DNA from: Drosophila miranda
Taxonomy: Eukaryota > Arthropoda > Insecta > Diptera > Drosophilidae
Direction: 5' to 3'
DNA: 64,000 bases
Assembly: GCF_003369915.1 (NCBI RefSeq)
Contig: NC_046675.1
Location: 18,228,001 to 18,292,000, forward strand
A model generated the notes under the pieces. It had not been told where the DNA came from, made no database searches, and saw only the letters and a list, made by a program, of their open reading frames with translations. Shown here piece after piece: positions 23,596-35,160 of the stretch (positions are counted from its first letter, which is position 1; every line of letters begins with the position of its first letter). The translations under genes were made by a program, and so were the position numbers.

Positions 23596-26108
23596 CTACT
23601 CCTTCAACTCTGGCTTAACGCTAAATTCCGCCTTGGGCTGCTGCCCCCCGGAGGCTGCTGCTGCCGCCGCCGCTGCCGAGGCAGCACTGAAGGCAGCCAA
23701 GTTTCCCAGCATGGAGGTGTTCTGTGGGAGGCCGGGATAGAGGTTTTGGTACAAGAGGGGATTCTGTAGCTGAAAGAGGGCCATCAAATGCGTCAGTTGG
23801 AAGTTTGGCGCCATGGCATCTGCCCCAGTTGCAGCGGCAGCGGTGGCACCAACATTGAAGTTTGGCAGGAGGCCGGGAAACAGTCCATTGGCGAGTGGGT
23901 TGAGAGATGATTGGGGAATGGATTGTTGCAGGGTCTGGAGCATGGTCTGATTGCTGGAATCATCCTCGACTTTGAGACGTTTCGCCTCTGGTTGCTGAGC
24001 ATCGGCGGGCAGTTGCTGTGAACGGATAAATGTACATACATACGATATATATCAGATACTATGTTCCAGCAGGACTTATGTGATCTATTGATATACTCAC
24101 AATTTTCTTGGGTGGCCTGCCGCGCTTGCGGGCCAGGAAGTGCTCGGCGGAGAGAGAGGAGAGAGGGGTGGAGGTGTTGCTGCTGCTAAAGGCACTGATC
24201 GGGGGCTGAGTGGCGCTGGCGGTTGGCTGGGGCGCGGATTCCAGCGAGGACTCCTCCACTTCCTGCTTGCTCTTGAACTGCTGGTAAGCCTGCTCACCGT
24301 CCTGCCGATCGTGCTTTCGCTTGTGGCTGATCATCTGGCTGCTGGAGTGCAAGATGTAGTCACAGCCCTCGCGGACGCAGTGGATGTGGTTGCAAACCGT
24401 GGAGAACTTGCAAGCCTCGAAGGGACAGGCCTCCGTCTTCAGAATCTTCTTGAAGCCATCCATCTTCAACTGATGGTCCTTCAGGTGATAGGTCTTGTGT
24501 TTGTCTGAGGAACAGACAGATAATCCCGAGTTAATTTCTATTCAACATGGACCATGCTCTACGCTGGACACTCACCCATATCAGCTTTGTTCTTGAATGT
24601 GTGGTTGCAACCCTCGCGACAACAATGATAGTGCGATATCTTCCTGCCGAAGAAGGGGCAGTCCTCAATGCGACAGTTTTCGTGGGCTCGAAAGCGTCGG
24701 AAGCCCTCGTTGACTATCTCGGAGTCCTTGCGATGGAAATTGGCATGCATCTGGACGTCGCTGGTGCTCACATACACCTTGGGGCAGTGCTCGTAGATGC
24801 AGTGGTAGTGGGTCTGCTTCCAGTTGTAGGCACAGCCCTTGCCGTAGGTCGGGGCACAGTCGTCCGCCGAGGAAAAGCGGGCAAAGCCCAGCTTGAGGCT
24901 CTCCTTGCGCTTTTTGTGCCACTTAAGGTGCCGGATGATATCGTCCTTCTTGCTCAAGATCTTGCCCTGGCAGGGCTCGTCGTGGCAGTGGAAATGTTCG
25001 CGAAAGTTCTCCTGCCGGCACAGGCTGTTCTCGCACTCCAGATACGAGGACACCTTTCGCAGGTTCTTCAAGCTATCCTCGCTCTGCAGGAACGCGTCCA
25101 GGCTGCTCGCCGTGGACAGGCTGACAATGCTCTTGCTTTGCTCGCTGGAGGGCGGGGTCAGGAGGGAGTTGGTCTGGGTCTGGGCTATGGGGGTGTTTGG
25201 AGTGAGCTCGCTGTCGAGGGGCGTGAGGTTGTACGATGAGTCCGCCGGTTGCTTGACGGGGGTGTACTGCAAAGCGAGAGGAGAACGATGAGAACGATGT
25301 TACATAAGATAGTGGAGTCTCGTCTCGGACAGACTGCCTGGTGCCCACAGCTGGCTACCCGCGCGCTGCCGACACAGCTGTTTGTTTTCTTTGGAATCGA
25401 GATCTTTCTGTTTACTCTCAAACTCAAGCAAACCGCAAAAAAGTTCTTGAATCACGAATCGTTTGGTGTATCACTCGAATTACAAAAGCGTGGGATATTC
25501 CCCATATTTTCCATGTATCACCCACCATTTAAAGTTCAAAAAGAGAGACATGGAAAATTCGAATAATAGAGCTTTGTCTTCACTCTATTCGCATTGTAGG
25601 ATCACCAATGTGATCCAACGAACTACTTACCATGCTGGGGGAGTCAACGCTGTCTATCGTCGACTCCAACGGTTGCACGCCCGACATCACCAGCAGCTTC
25701 TCGGAGCTGGCATTGGTGCTGACCAGCCCCGAGGAGCTGCAGCTGTTCAGGCTGGACAGCGGCTTGTCATCGTCATCGTCAACATCATCATCTTCATCTT
25801 CATCGTCGAAATCCTGCTCAAATTTGACTGTGACGGCCGAAAGGCTGCTGGCAACATGCGCCCCCTGAGCCACTGCAGATGTTGCTGCTGGAGTGATGGC
25901 TGCGTCGGCAGCATGTTGCGCTGCGTTCTCGATTGGCGTTGATGTCACTGTGGAGGATTGCAAAAAATTATTTGTGGTAAGCTGTTCGACATTTACTGCG
26001 TTTGAGAACTGGCCCAGCATCATGTTTTGTTGCAGCTGCTCCTGCTTCAGGGAGCTGGGCGTGTGGGTGGGTGTTAGTAGGAGGTTCGATGTTGCCAACA
26101 AGTGTTGC

Positions 26109-26140
<32 letters not shown>

Positions 26141-26587
26141 CTGTTGTTGTTGCTGCTGCAGCATGAACTGCGTCAGGGGGGGCAATGTGTTGAGCAACAT
26201 CTGGCCAACAAAGTGGTTAGGTGCTGGGGGCATGGATGCTGCAGCATGGGCAAATGGTTGTTGTTGAAGAGCAATCAAATTACTATTGGGACTACAACTA
26301 CGGCTACTAAGAGTACTACAGGTCGTGTTTTGCGAGCTAATGCGTTTGTGCGTTCTTGTCTTGAGAGGTTCGAGATGCTGCTGTTGCTGTTGCTGTTCAT
26401 GTTGCTGCTGCTGTTGCAGGCATGTGCTGCTGGAGATGTCCTCGTTCTGTGTGTAGGTGTATCCAGCCAGCTGTTGTTGGGGCTGCTGTAGCTGCAACTG
26501 CTGCTGCTGCTGCTGCTGATGTTGCTGTTGCTGCTGCAGCAAGTTCATCATATAAAGTTGCATTATAAACTCCATTTGATTGGACAT
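23596..26587 (-). CDS. cas: castor zinc-finger transcription factor
   Basis: Four exons on the minus strand: 26587-25631, 25266-24576, 24504-24101 and 24015-23596, all with GT-AG sites in frame, giving 823 residues. This is Castor (CASZ1 family), a DNA-binding factor of late embryonic neuroblasts that follows Hb, Kr and Pdm in the temporal series. The N-terminal 319 residues are Gln-rich with several CAG-encoded polyQ runs and an acidic DDEDEDDDVDDDDD block. Four unusual para-zinc-fingers follow (C-x4-C, H-C-x4-C, H-x4-H type) at about residues 397-436, 456-497, 517-560 and 575-620. HCHDEPC, HCIYEHC, HCCREGC and HCVREGC mark each one. An AT-hook-like KRGRPPKK is near the end of exon 3, and a hydrophobic Ala-rich C terminus follows. 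Start chosen at the first Met, MSNQMEF. It lies tail to tail with plx, with a 17.5 kb gene-free upstream flank. Confidence 0.97.
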
Positions 26588-26935
26588 TCTGGCAAAGCAC
26601 TTTTATTTATTTATTTTTCTAGTCAAACACAACACTGAACTAAGATCTCTCTCCTTTCGTTTTAAAAAATTCTTAAGATTTGGCCTCGATCTTGAAGATT
26701 TTTGGTTTGTTTTTTGTCACAGCACAGTTTGTTGAACACAGCGGAACACGGAAATCTCGTCCTCGATCGACTGTCTTGCACGGCCGTCTGGCGATCATCG
26801 AAGTTCGGCTTCGAGTGTCTCAACTCTTCCACGGCCGCCAGCTAATATAGCAGAAGTTGCGCAAACTCGAACCCAAACTTCGAACTGCAACCCTCTCCTC
26901 TGCTGCCACGATCTCGCTCGCTCTCGACTCTCTTA
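26588..26935 (-). promoter_or_regulatory. Probable cas 5' UTR and core promoter
   Basis: Directly upstream of the cas start codon. The minus strand has a TATA-like CTATATTAGC near 26842-26852, and further upstream a GAGA-rich stretch at about 26900-26932 (CTCGCTCGCTCTCGACTCTC on the plus strand). The exact start site cannot be read from sequence. Confidence 0.4.
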
Positions 26936-28071
26936 AAAAACGGTCGAGCGGCCAACCAACCCCGTTGTGGCGGCTGGGCTGGCCGCACAACCCCTAGTTT
27001 TTTAGCGACCCTTAGCCGGAAAATGCTCTCGGAAAATGCAATGCTCGTCGCTGCCTTGCGTTACGTGTTTTCGGTTTGGTGCCGTTTTTTCGTTACTTTT
27101 TTCCCGACCAATAAAATGCCAGCATTCATGTAAATTTATCTGGAAAAGAGAGTTTTTTAGGTAAAAAATGTCATTGAATGCAAGAGAGGAGAGAGTGTAG
27201 AGGAATCTATGTATCTCAACCAAATGAGTGAGCGAGAGCGGAAACTATAGAGCAGTAAATAGATGAGTGAGGGAATTTCATAAAAATTGTTTACATAGAA
27301 ATACATTTGTACATAGATACTATGCATGCATTTATAAATATTTTAAAGAAAATGATGATCAGCTAATATTAAGTATTTATAAAGTATTAACTATTAACTT
27401 GCGAGTTGAGAGTACTATGGTCGATAGACATACTCGTATTTCGAAAGCTGGCAGAGTTTAGTTTCTTGTGTAAATGTTGAAATACGAATGAAAAATTCAT
27501 TACTGCGATAGTTCTAATGGGATACATGAATGCAAGCGGTATTCAATATATTCAATATTCAAACTTCCGTAATCACGATTTGTTTCATCATTCCACCCCA
27601 CTATATATATATAATAGCTAAGCTATCTGCCTAATAATTTCAATATATTTTTGATTAATTTATCATTGTCTTAAAACTTTCCCACACTAGCAAAATTCAA
27701 TCTAAAATTTTTACCCAACAGCATTGACTGATTTCCACGACCATAATCGAATCTAAAGTCTCACAAAGTGTACATGCCGCATCTTTGTCCATTCAGGATC
27801 ATGGAGGATCGCTTCTCTATGCAAATTGTTCGGGAGAATTTCGGCAAAACTGAGAACAAACAAAACCCAAAGGATTGGCGCGCCTTAGAACTGGAGCAGC
27901 TGCTCTCCCTCAGAGACATAATCGAATGAAAACCATTCAAATGCAAAAAAATAAAACATACATTTTTGCGCCATAGAAAAATTTTTCAAAATTAAAATTA
28001 CAATCGAGCAAAAAATCTGCATTACAATCGTGCAAAAATACCCAAATTTTCATAGAACCGTTGCAAAAAAA
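26936..28071. other. cas upstream flank, no recognised element
   Basis: AT-rich, no gene. Near 27960-28080 there are poly(A)/poly(T) runs and a short direct repeat of ATTACAATCG-GCAAAAA spaced about 27 bases. These resemble Hunchback- or Castor-type A-rich sites, but that match is weak. Confidence 0.4.
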
Positions 28072-28577
28072 ATTTGCATATAAAAAAAACCATTGCAGAA
28101 AATCCGAACAAGAGCAAACCCTTCGAGGAACCGCTTTCCATTTGAAGGAGGCGACATGTTACATCCGCTGTGCAGGCGCACCGATTCCCTGGCAGAAAGT
28201 AATTTGCATAAATTATTGTTGTAAAATATTGGCACGCAGAAGCATTTGCATAATTTTGGCATAGCCGCCCGGGGCCAGAGCGGGTGAGACGATCGAATCG
28301 GGGTCTGCACCAACCTCATCCTCGGGCACATTGGCAGCCAGTGTTATGCAAATGGACCTGCAACTCAGTCGGGGAGGAGGGTTACATTACACTCCAGGCA
28401 CGCAGATCGACTGCGCACGCGCGCCGTGTGGAAACTTATGCAAATCAGCGAGGAAATCCCTCGAACATCGAACAAATCGATTGGCGAAGGGCGGAAGCTG
28501 AGGGACGCTTCGGCTTCGGCTACGGCTACGGCTAGGCTGGCTGAGGCCATCGATTGATTTTGAATTTGCATTTGCAT
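28072..28577. promoter_or_regulatory. POU octamer cluster 1 upstream of cas
   Basis: Seven exact octamers (ATTTGCAT or ATGCAAAT) in 506 bases, starting at 28072, 28202, 28244, 28346, 28438, 28564 and 28570. Chance for one 8-mer on both strands is about one per 33 kb at even composition. The POU proteins Nub/Pdm1, Pdm2 and Vvl bind this motif, and Pdm factors precede Cas in neuroblasts. It is 1.5-2 kb upstream of the cas start codon. Enhancer activity is inferred. Confidence 0.7.
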
Positions 28578-29708
28578 TCGGTCCTAGCTAAGCAAGGCAC
28601 GGTGGAAACATGGAAGGATGGAAAGGAGGAAGGAAAGGAGCTGGTTTGTCACTTGGTTGGCGAATCGGGATTGAAGTGGATTTTCCAATTGTTGCCATAA
28701 TTGAGTGACATGGATAACACAGAGAGGGACGGAGAATGAGAGGGGGAGATAGGAACTAACCCATGTTCTGTGCTATTGATTACAAAAAAGGTTCCACGCC
28801 AAAATGGCAACTGGAATGGAAATCTGCATGAAAATGCAGACAAAGCCCATACGTTTCCATAGTATAAAGGCGATCCATAGGTCGGTTCAAGGCTTGTTTT
28901 AATTCCCCATGTACGCTCATTCATAGTTGCTCTCATTGTGAGAGTGTTCCTGCTTTTATGCTTTTACATTTACATATGAGAAATTCATATTCAGTTACAA
29001 ATGGAAAACTTTTGTAAGTCACGTTCAGTGTTTTTACTGCTGGCTCGGTTGATTGCAGTCAGTCCTGAAGAGTCATTTATTCAGGGGATACGAAGCGACA
29101 ATTATTATTTCGGGCTAAACTTTAGAATTAGCATTACACTGGGAAATCAATTAGGGAAGTAGATGGCCACCATGATCGCTCAAAGCCAGCGACCTTATAG
29201 AGTTTTAATTGCTGGCGAATTTTTCTCCTATGTTGAACAGACCCCGGGAGGAAGACGGCTCTGAGTTATCACTGATGTCATCAACGTGAGAAAATCCCTG
29301 GGAACAATTCCAGCACTTCCCTTCCAGTGGATAGCGTATCTCCCATCTTTGCCCCTCATTACGTCAATTGCCTGTGGCACTTCGATCCTCACAATCTCCA
29401 CGATTTATGCTAAAAAGTAAACAAAAATCGTTTGAATATTCTGAATATTCTGGAGGGGCGCTTCATTCAGTGGGCATACTATGCACACCCCATTTACCTA
29501 TTTTCCTTTTCTTGAATATTTTCTCTATTTTCCTCCTCTTTGTGATTCTTTGTTTTGGGATGCGTTTAGCCACAGATTTATTGCCTCAACAAAATCTCAA
29601 CATCTATCCCTGAACAGGATGTGTGTCTTCCTTCCCCTGATCGATGATATTTCAATATATTCATTGGCATCCCTCGCACTCTGTTTCTCCAACAATGCTG
29701 ACCCTTGG
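28336..29708 (+). repeat. Left arm of a 1.37 kb inverted duplication
   Basis: Matches the reverse complement of 31334-32694 almost base for base, with scattered substitutions and one 12-base indel in a CGGCTA repeat near 28515. I judge identity at about 98-99% by eye. Sequence is non-coding; frames present are mirrored in both arms and show no homology. Confidence 0.93.
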
Positions 29709-31333
29709 CTAATGCTGGAAGTTGGTTGCATGCCAATGATGACTATTGTACGAGTATCTAAAAATGCTAATGAAATGCAAATGGACACGCGTAGGATCTT
29801 AGGAATAAGCTGGACACGGGCGTGAAATCGGAGATTATCTATGGAGGGACAATAGAGAGGGATCGCCTTGACCAATGGTCAGCGCGCGTGCCTATTCTTG
29901 AAGGATAATGGGTTACTTATTGGGTAGTCAAACAGGTTTTCCAACCTCTTTGTCTTGGAGGGTGCTCAGTGGTCATCTTAGCCGGACATCCTTTGGGCGC
30001 GTGGATGGGACAACAACAAGGGGTAATTGAGATGGTCAGTGGTCACGCCGACACTGCGCCATTTTCCGTCAGTCCTACCTATTTTTCTACATTGGCTAAT
30101 TTATAACGGTTATTCCAAAGGAATCCTTCAAGGAATAAAAAAAACTTGAGAAAGATTTCTCATACAATCCCGTCCCTTTGGGTCAGGCAAAACACAGCAA
30201 AGCCGAATGCTGCAATTAAACTCGCTTTTGCGCATCCTTTCGGAAGCGTACATGAAAAGGTAACAAAAGGGTTGAAGGGTCGCTCAACGAATCTCCTCGC
30301 CCAAAACCGGACCGGACTCGTGGCCACGAATCAAAAATGAAAATCACAAGCAAACCGGTTTGGACATCGGCATTAATTTTCAGAAAGGCAGCGAAGAAAA
30401 TTTCAACAGTATAGCAAAAAAAAAAGGATGAAAGGATGGGACCATTGAAGAATATGTGGACCATATGTCGGTCCATAGCGGGATCTGGTCAACATGGAAG
30501 CATAGAGGCGGCGGCAGCATCACCTTTCGTTTAGCCAGCTTGGGTATTGGGTGTCCCCTAACGGCTGCTGATGGTCCTTGCCCTCATCCTGATCCTGTTC
30601 CCGAAGCTGCTGCGTCTGCTAGCTTTGGGGTGGCAGTCAGGCATGAAAGTTGGACAGACAGGACAATGGCGACCGGGTTCAAAGGGTAGCCTTGCGGTCA
30701 TGCATTCAAATTATCTTTCTATTTTGTTCTCAGCATGTTTACCAATGACCCCGTCCCGCCTGGGAAGCTATGGCTCCTCGGCGAGAGGTCGGCCATTTTG
30801 TTAAACACAAATATGTTCTCGAATTAACGGAAATTTCTCAAGAACTCCACAAACGAACTATCAATGGGAAGAATGGAACCCCAAATAAGAGATCTCAACA
30901 TGCGCCGATAGACAGATATATGGTAGGACAGTGCCCCCGGGTATCGCGTGCCGGATTGACCACCCGACCGACCATTCCAAACCCTTTTTCTTAATCCTTA
31001 ACCCTCGAAAACTGGTTCTTGACCAGCGCTAATCGATCAAAGCACTCGGACGCGTGTCATTCGTGGGGTTGGTCAGTCGAAGATGGATAAACTGCCCCTA
31101 AGAACGAACCCAAGCCCAAGGACCCGACACTTCACACATTTGCATTGTCATATGCAATGACTTTATCCTGAGCCACTGTCCGCCGTCCATCCATATCCAT
31201 TGCATCCCTAAGTGGTCGAGTGGTCCCGCCAAGAGTGTGGACAAATCGGACAAATGAAGATCCTATTAGCCTTCCCTGTGGTCATTGATGGACCGACCCC
31301 AGCTGCCAAATACGTATGCAAAAAGGCAGCAGC
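29709..31333. other. Unique spacer between the inverted arms
   Basis: 1,625 bases of single-copy, non-coding sequence. Contains isolated octamers at 29775 and 31138. No gene, TE or terminal repeat was recognised. Confidence 0.6.
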
Positions 31334-32694
31334 CCAAGGGTCAGCATTGTTGGAGAAACAGAGTGCGAGGGATGCCAATGAATATATTGAAATATCATCG
31401 ATCAGGGGAAGGAAGACACACATCCTGTTCAGGGATAGATGTTGAGATTTTGTTGAGGCAATAAATCTGTGGCTAAACGCATCCCAAAACAAAGAATCAC
31501 AAAGAGGAGGAAAATAGAGAAAATATTCAAGAAAAGGAAAATAGGTAAATGGGGTGTGCATAGTATGCCCACTGAATGAAGCGCCCCTCCAGAATATTCA
31601 GAATATTCAAACGATTTTGTTTACTTTTTAGCATAAATCGAGGAGATTGTGAGGATCGAAGTGCCACAGGCAATTGACGTAATGAGGGGGAAAGATGGGA
31701 GATACGCTATCCACTGGAAGGGAAGTGCTGGAATTGTTCCCAGGGATTTTCTCACGTTGATGACATCAGTGATAACTCAGAGCCGTCTTCCTCCCGGGGT
31801 CTGTTCAACATAGGAGAAAAATTCGCCAGCAATTCAAACTCTATAAGGTCGCTGGCTTTGAGCGATCATGGTGGCCATCTACTTCCCTAATTGATTTCCC
31901 AGTGTAATGCTAATTCTAAAGTTTAGCCCGAAATAATAATTGTCGCTTCGTATCCCCTGAATAAATGACTCTTCAGGACTGACTGCAATCAACCGAGCCA
32001 GCAGTAAAAACACTGAACGTGACCTACAAAAGTTTTCCATTTGTAACTGAATATGAATTTCTCATATGTAAATGTAAAAGCATAAAAGCAGGAACACTCT
32101 TACAATGAGAGCAACTATGAATGAGCGTACATGGGGAATTAAAACAAGCCTTGAACCGACCTATGGATCGCCTTTATACTACGGAAACGTATGGGCTTTT
32201 GTCTGCATTTTCATGCAGATTTCCATTCCAGTTGCCATTTTGGCGTGGAACCTTTTTTGTAATCAATAGCACAGAACATGGGTTAGTTCCTATCTCCCCC
32301 TCTCATTCTCCGTCCCTCTCTGTGTTATCCATGTCACTCAATTATGGCAACAATTGGAAAATCCACTTCAATCCCGATTCGCCAACCAAGTGACAAACCA
32401 GCTCCTTTCCTTCCTCCTTTCCATCCTTCCATATTTCCACCGTGCCTTGCTTAGCTAGGACCGAATGCAAATGCAAATTCAAAATCAATCGATGGCCTCA
32501 GCCAGCCCAGCCGTAGCCGAAGCGTCCCTCAGCTTCCGCCCTGCGCCAATCGATTTGTTCGATGTTCGAGGGATTTCCTCGCTGATTTGCATAAGTTTCC
32601 ACACGGCGCGCGTGCGCAGTCGATCTGCGTGGCTGGAGTGTAATGTAACCCTCCTCCCCGACTGAGTTGCAGGTCCATTTGCATAACACTGGCT
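31334..32694 (-). repeat. Right arm of the 1.37 kb inverted duplication
   Basis: Reverse complement of 28336-29708. The join to spacer is sharp on both sides (CCCTTGG at 29708 and its complement at 31334). The outer edge fades into diverged but still alignable sequence at 32695-32790. Confidence 0.93.
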
Positions 32695-32839
32695 CGGTTT
32701 CGGTTCTCGTGCCCGTGTCCTGGTGCCGGCTGCCTGCCTTGCAAGGCCCTGGTGGAAAAGTCGCCTGTGCCAAAATTATGCAAATATTGGTTAAATGCGT
32801 TTTAGGCATCAGGTCCCTTCTCGTGCTGGAAATTTGCAT
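32465..32839. promoter_or_regulatory. POU octamer cluster 2 upstream of cas
   Basis: Six octamers in 375 bases at 32465, 32471, 32585, 32677, 32778 and 32832. The first four are the mirror copies of those at 28570, 28564, 28438 and 28346. The last two lie outside the duplicated arm. The pair 32677/32778 reads ATTTGCATAACACTGGC, then 101 bases on GCCAAAATTATGCAAAT. Confidence 0.7.
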
Positions 32840-33995
32840 AATTTATTAATCACATACATGGGATAGGCCATGCGGAGGGTTGCAGTGCAAATAGTCGTTA
32901 TTTTTTGTCAGCAGCTGATTTTTAGAATTCGTTTAATGCATTTTTGAGCATTTTCGCAGAGGAAGATTCTGGCAGAAAGATTTTCACACTTTTTGGGGAA
33001 CCAAAACCTAAAACTTGGAGAACAATTTATCAAAAATATTTGCCTTTTCAGCAGCTGTCCGACTTGATTGATGATCGTTATGAGTTCCTTGGACTTGTCT
33101 CCAGGATTGCCAGAGAAATCATTAGCTCCGAGTCAAGTTACCGATCGCAGAAATTTCTCACGAGTTTTTATGGATTTTCGGGACATTTTTTCGATTTTCT
33201 GGAGGGTTTCTTTCGTAAAACTAATGACAATATTAAAATTAATGAAAGCAAGCGATGTTATAAGATACTTTACGGAGCACCCTGCAAATATTTACCCTTT
33301 TTCTGGGCGAAATGTTGCCTTAATTTAGGAAACTGCAATTTCTATTCCGCATCCCTGCCAGGTAGGAGAGCATAGAATCTGGCAAATTTTCTAATTGACA
33401 GGAAAGGGTTTCGTTTTCAAGGAGTTTCCTAAAGTTTCATTTTCCGCATTTTTGCAACCCCTAGCGAATGTCCTTTCTTGGCGAAGCCATGCCAGGGGTC
33501 AGCTGCCAAAGTTCCCTGAACTCTGCAGCGCGAATGTGGAGAAAATAAAAATTGGAAAGAAAACTGGAGGAGGAGGAGAAATATGGAATTATAATCTTAT
33601 TACATCGTCACAACAAACAGCGCAACTCGGCGCCCCCTTGGCATCCCATGGGCATGGCATCCTTCGATCTTCTTCAGCTGCCTTTCTGGATGCTTGCCTG
33701 CCAGGAAACTGCGCACCGGCCGGAGATACCGACATTTGTCCCGAATTCCCTTCTTCGCAGAGCAATCCTTTCAGACACACACCGCACGGCGCACACAATG
33801 AGACGTGTCCTTACAAAAAGGATTACGCAGCATGCTTAGACAAATGCTTTGGAGGGAACATCTTGTTATGTGCTCGGCATCATCTCCCTCTCTCTTCGCA
33901 GCTTGAGGGTGGATTCTCGATACTCAATCGGTTTCCTCATTTTTTTTTTGTTTTTTGGCATTTTCTGTACAAATTCCGTTCTTGTTTAGTGGAAA

Positions 33996-34202
33996 ATGCT
34001 CCGACCCTGCTTTAGTTTTTATTTAATTTTCGTTTTGGTTTTGGCAGTTGCGCAATCAGCCGAACAACGCCAACACTGTTCCAGGGAACAGGATTGGGAT
34101 ATCATGATCAAGGCACGTTTGCAGCCTGATTGGGTTTCCGTTTCCATTGTCCCCGAAGGAAGGAAAATCAATGCCAGTTCTGGAATGCTATGCAACCACT
34201 AA
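33996..34202 (+). CDS. Possible small secreted peptide, unsupported
   Basis: A 68-codon frame starting MLRPCFSFYLIFVLVLAVAQ, which looks like a cleavable signal peptide (cut after about residue 21), followed by a 47-residue mature part with two cysteines and an NAS glycosylation site. The start context GGAAAATG is good. No homology was recognised, no nearby promoter is visible, and 68-codon frames arise by chance. Treat it as a hypothesis only. Confidence 0.15.
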   Translation: MLRPCFSFYLIFVLVLAVAQSAEQRQHCSREQDWDIMIKARLQPDWVSVSIVPEGRKINASSGMLCNH

Positions 34203-35142
34203 GTTGATACAACGTCCAATACTGTCCTTCAAAATAGTTCTTGAACACGCGTCTTGTTTTATCTTTAAATACAATTTCTGATAATTTTCTATTCAATCAA
34301 AACTAATTATTGTACAACAATTTTTTGATGGGTGTTTCAAAACTATTTAGTGTTATTCCTTGAATATATTTCTTGTTTTGCATTATTTTGATAAGATAAT
34401 TATATTGATGAATTTGTAGATCAAATTAAAATGGGATAATACGTTCTATAATTTACCAAATCTAATACAATAATAAAAGAAAAGGTTGATTTACTAAGAA
34501 TTTCATACCTGTGTTATTCATTTGACAATTTTCATAATTACTAGCTAACTTACATAAATAAATACAAAAAAAACAAATACCTTGCCATAAAAAAATATAT
34601 AGTTAGCTTCAAACATCAAAACAAATTTTAGGATATCAGCGCTGTATCGCACAGTAACTTCTTAAGAACAACATTTAGTTAGTTGCTGATAATTACTGAA
34701 AATCTTTAATTATCTACGGGAGGATCGTATGTTATGTCCCAGTAAAATTTAAAGATGCCCTCTTTGAATTAAGCCAGAGCTCTACTGGAAATTGTTAAAA
34801 ATTGTAATATTTAAGAATACCCAGAAAGTGAAAATGCCATCTGCTACCGCCGTAGAGTACTACTGTAGGGCTACATACTAAATGATGTTTTTAACGTAAA
34901 TAATCTGACTCGGCACCCACTCTCGCATAATGTATGTACATGCATTCATACTCGTACATACACATTTGAATGTATGCAAGTAACTGTGTGCAACGGGAAT
35001 TCCTCGATACGTGTGTCCTTACGGCTGCCGACGTGTAACCTCGAAATGTAAACACAATCATTAAGTCTCAATCAATATTCTCGCCCTGCACTTCGCCCCT
35101 GGACCTGTCCGAGCTAACCACATCAACAGTTTGCTAATGACA

Positions 35143-35160
35143 GCCAAAATTTATGCAAAT
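35143..35160 (+). promoter_or_regulatory. Composite octamer site
   Basis: GCCAAAATTTATGCAAAT differs by one extra T from the 17-mer at 32769-32785 and 37405-37421. It is followed by TGAGTGTCAAAC. A single site, not part of a full module. Confidence 0.5.

Noticed and set aside
24140..25239. Plus-strand frames opposite cas (24140-24508, 24547-25239)
   Set aside because: Antisense shadows of the zinc-finger exons; Leu/Val-rich with no homology.
26102..26491. Poly-Leu frame opposite cas exon 1
   Set aside because: Antisense reading of CAG-encoded polyQ.
28284..32839. Mirrored frames in the inverted arms (for example 29481-29825 and 31561-31208)
   Set aside because: They match only because the DNA is duplicated; no codon bias or homology.
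33395..34015. 206-codon frame in the cas flank
   Set aside because: No recognisable domain; likely chance in GC-mixed intergenic DNA.
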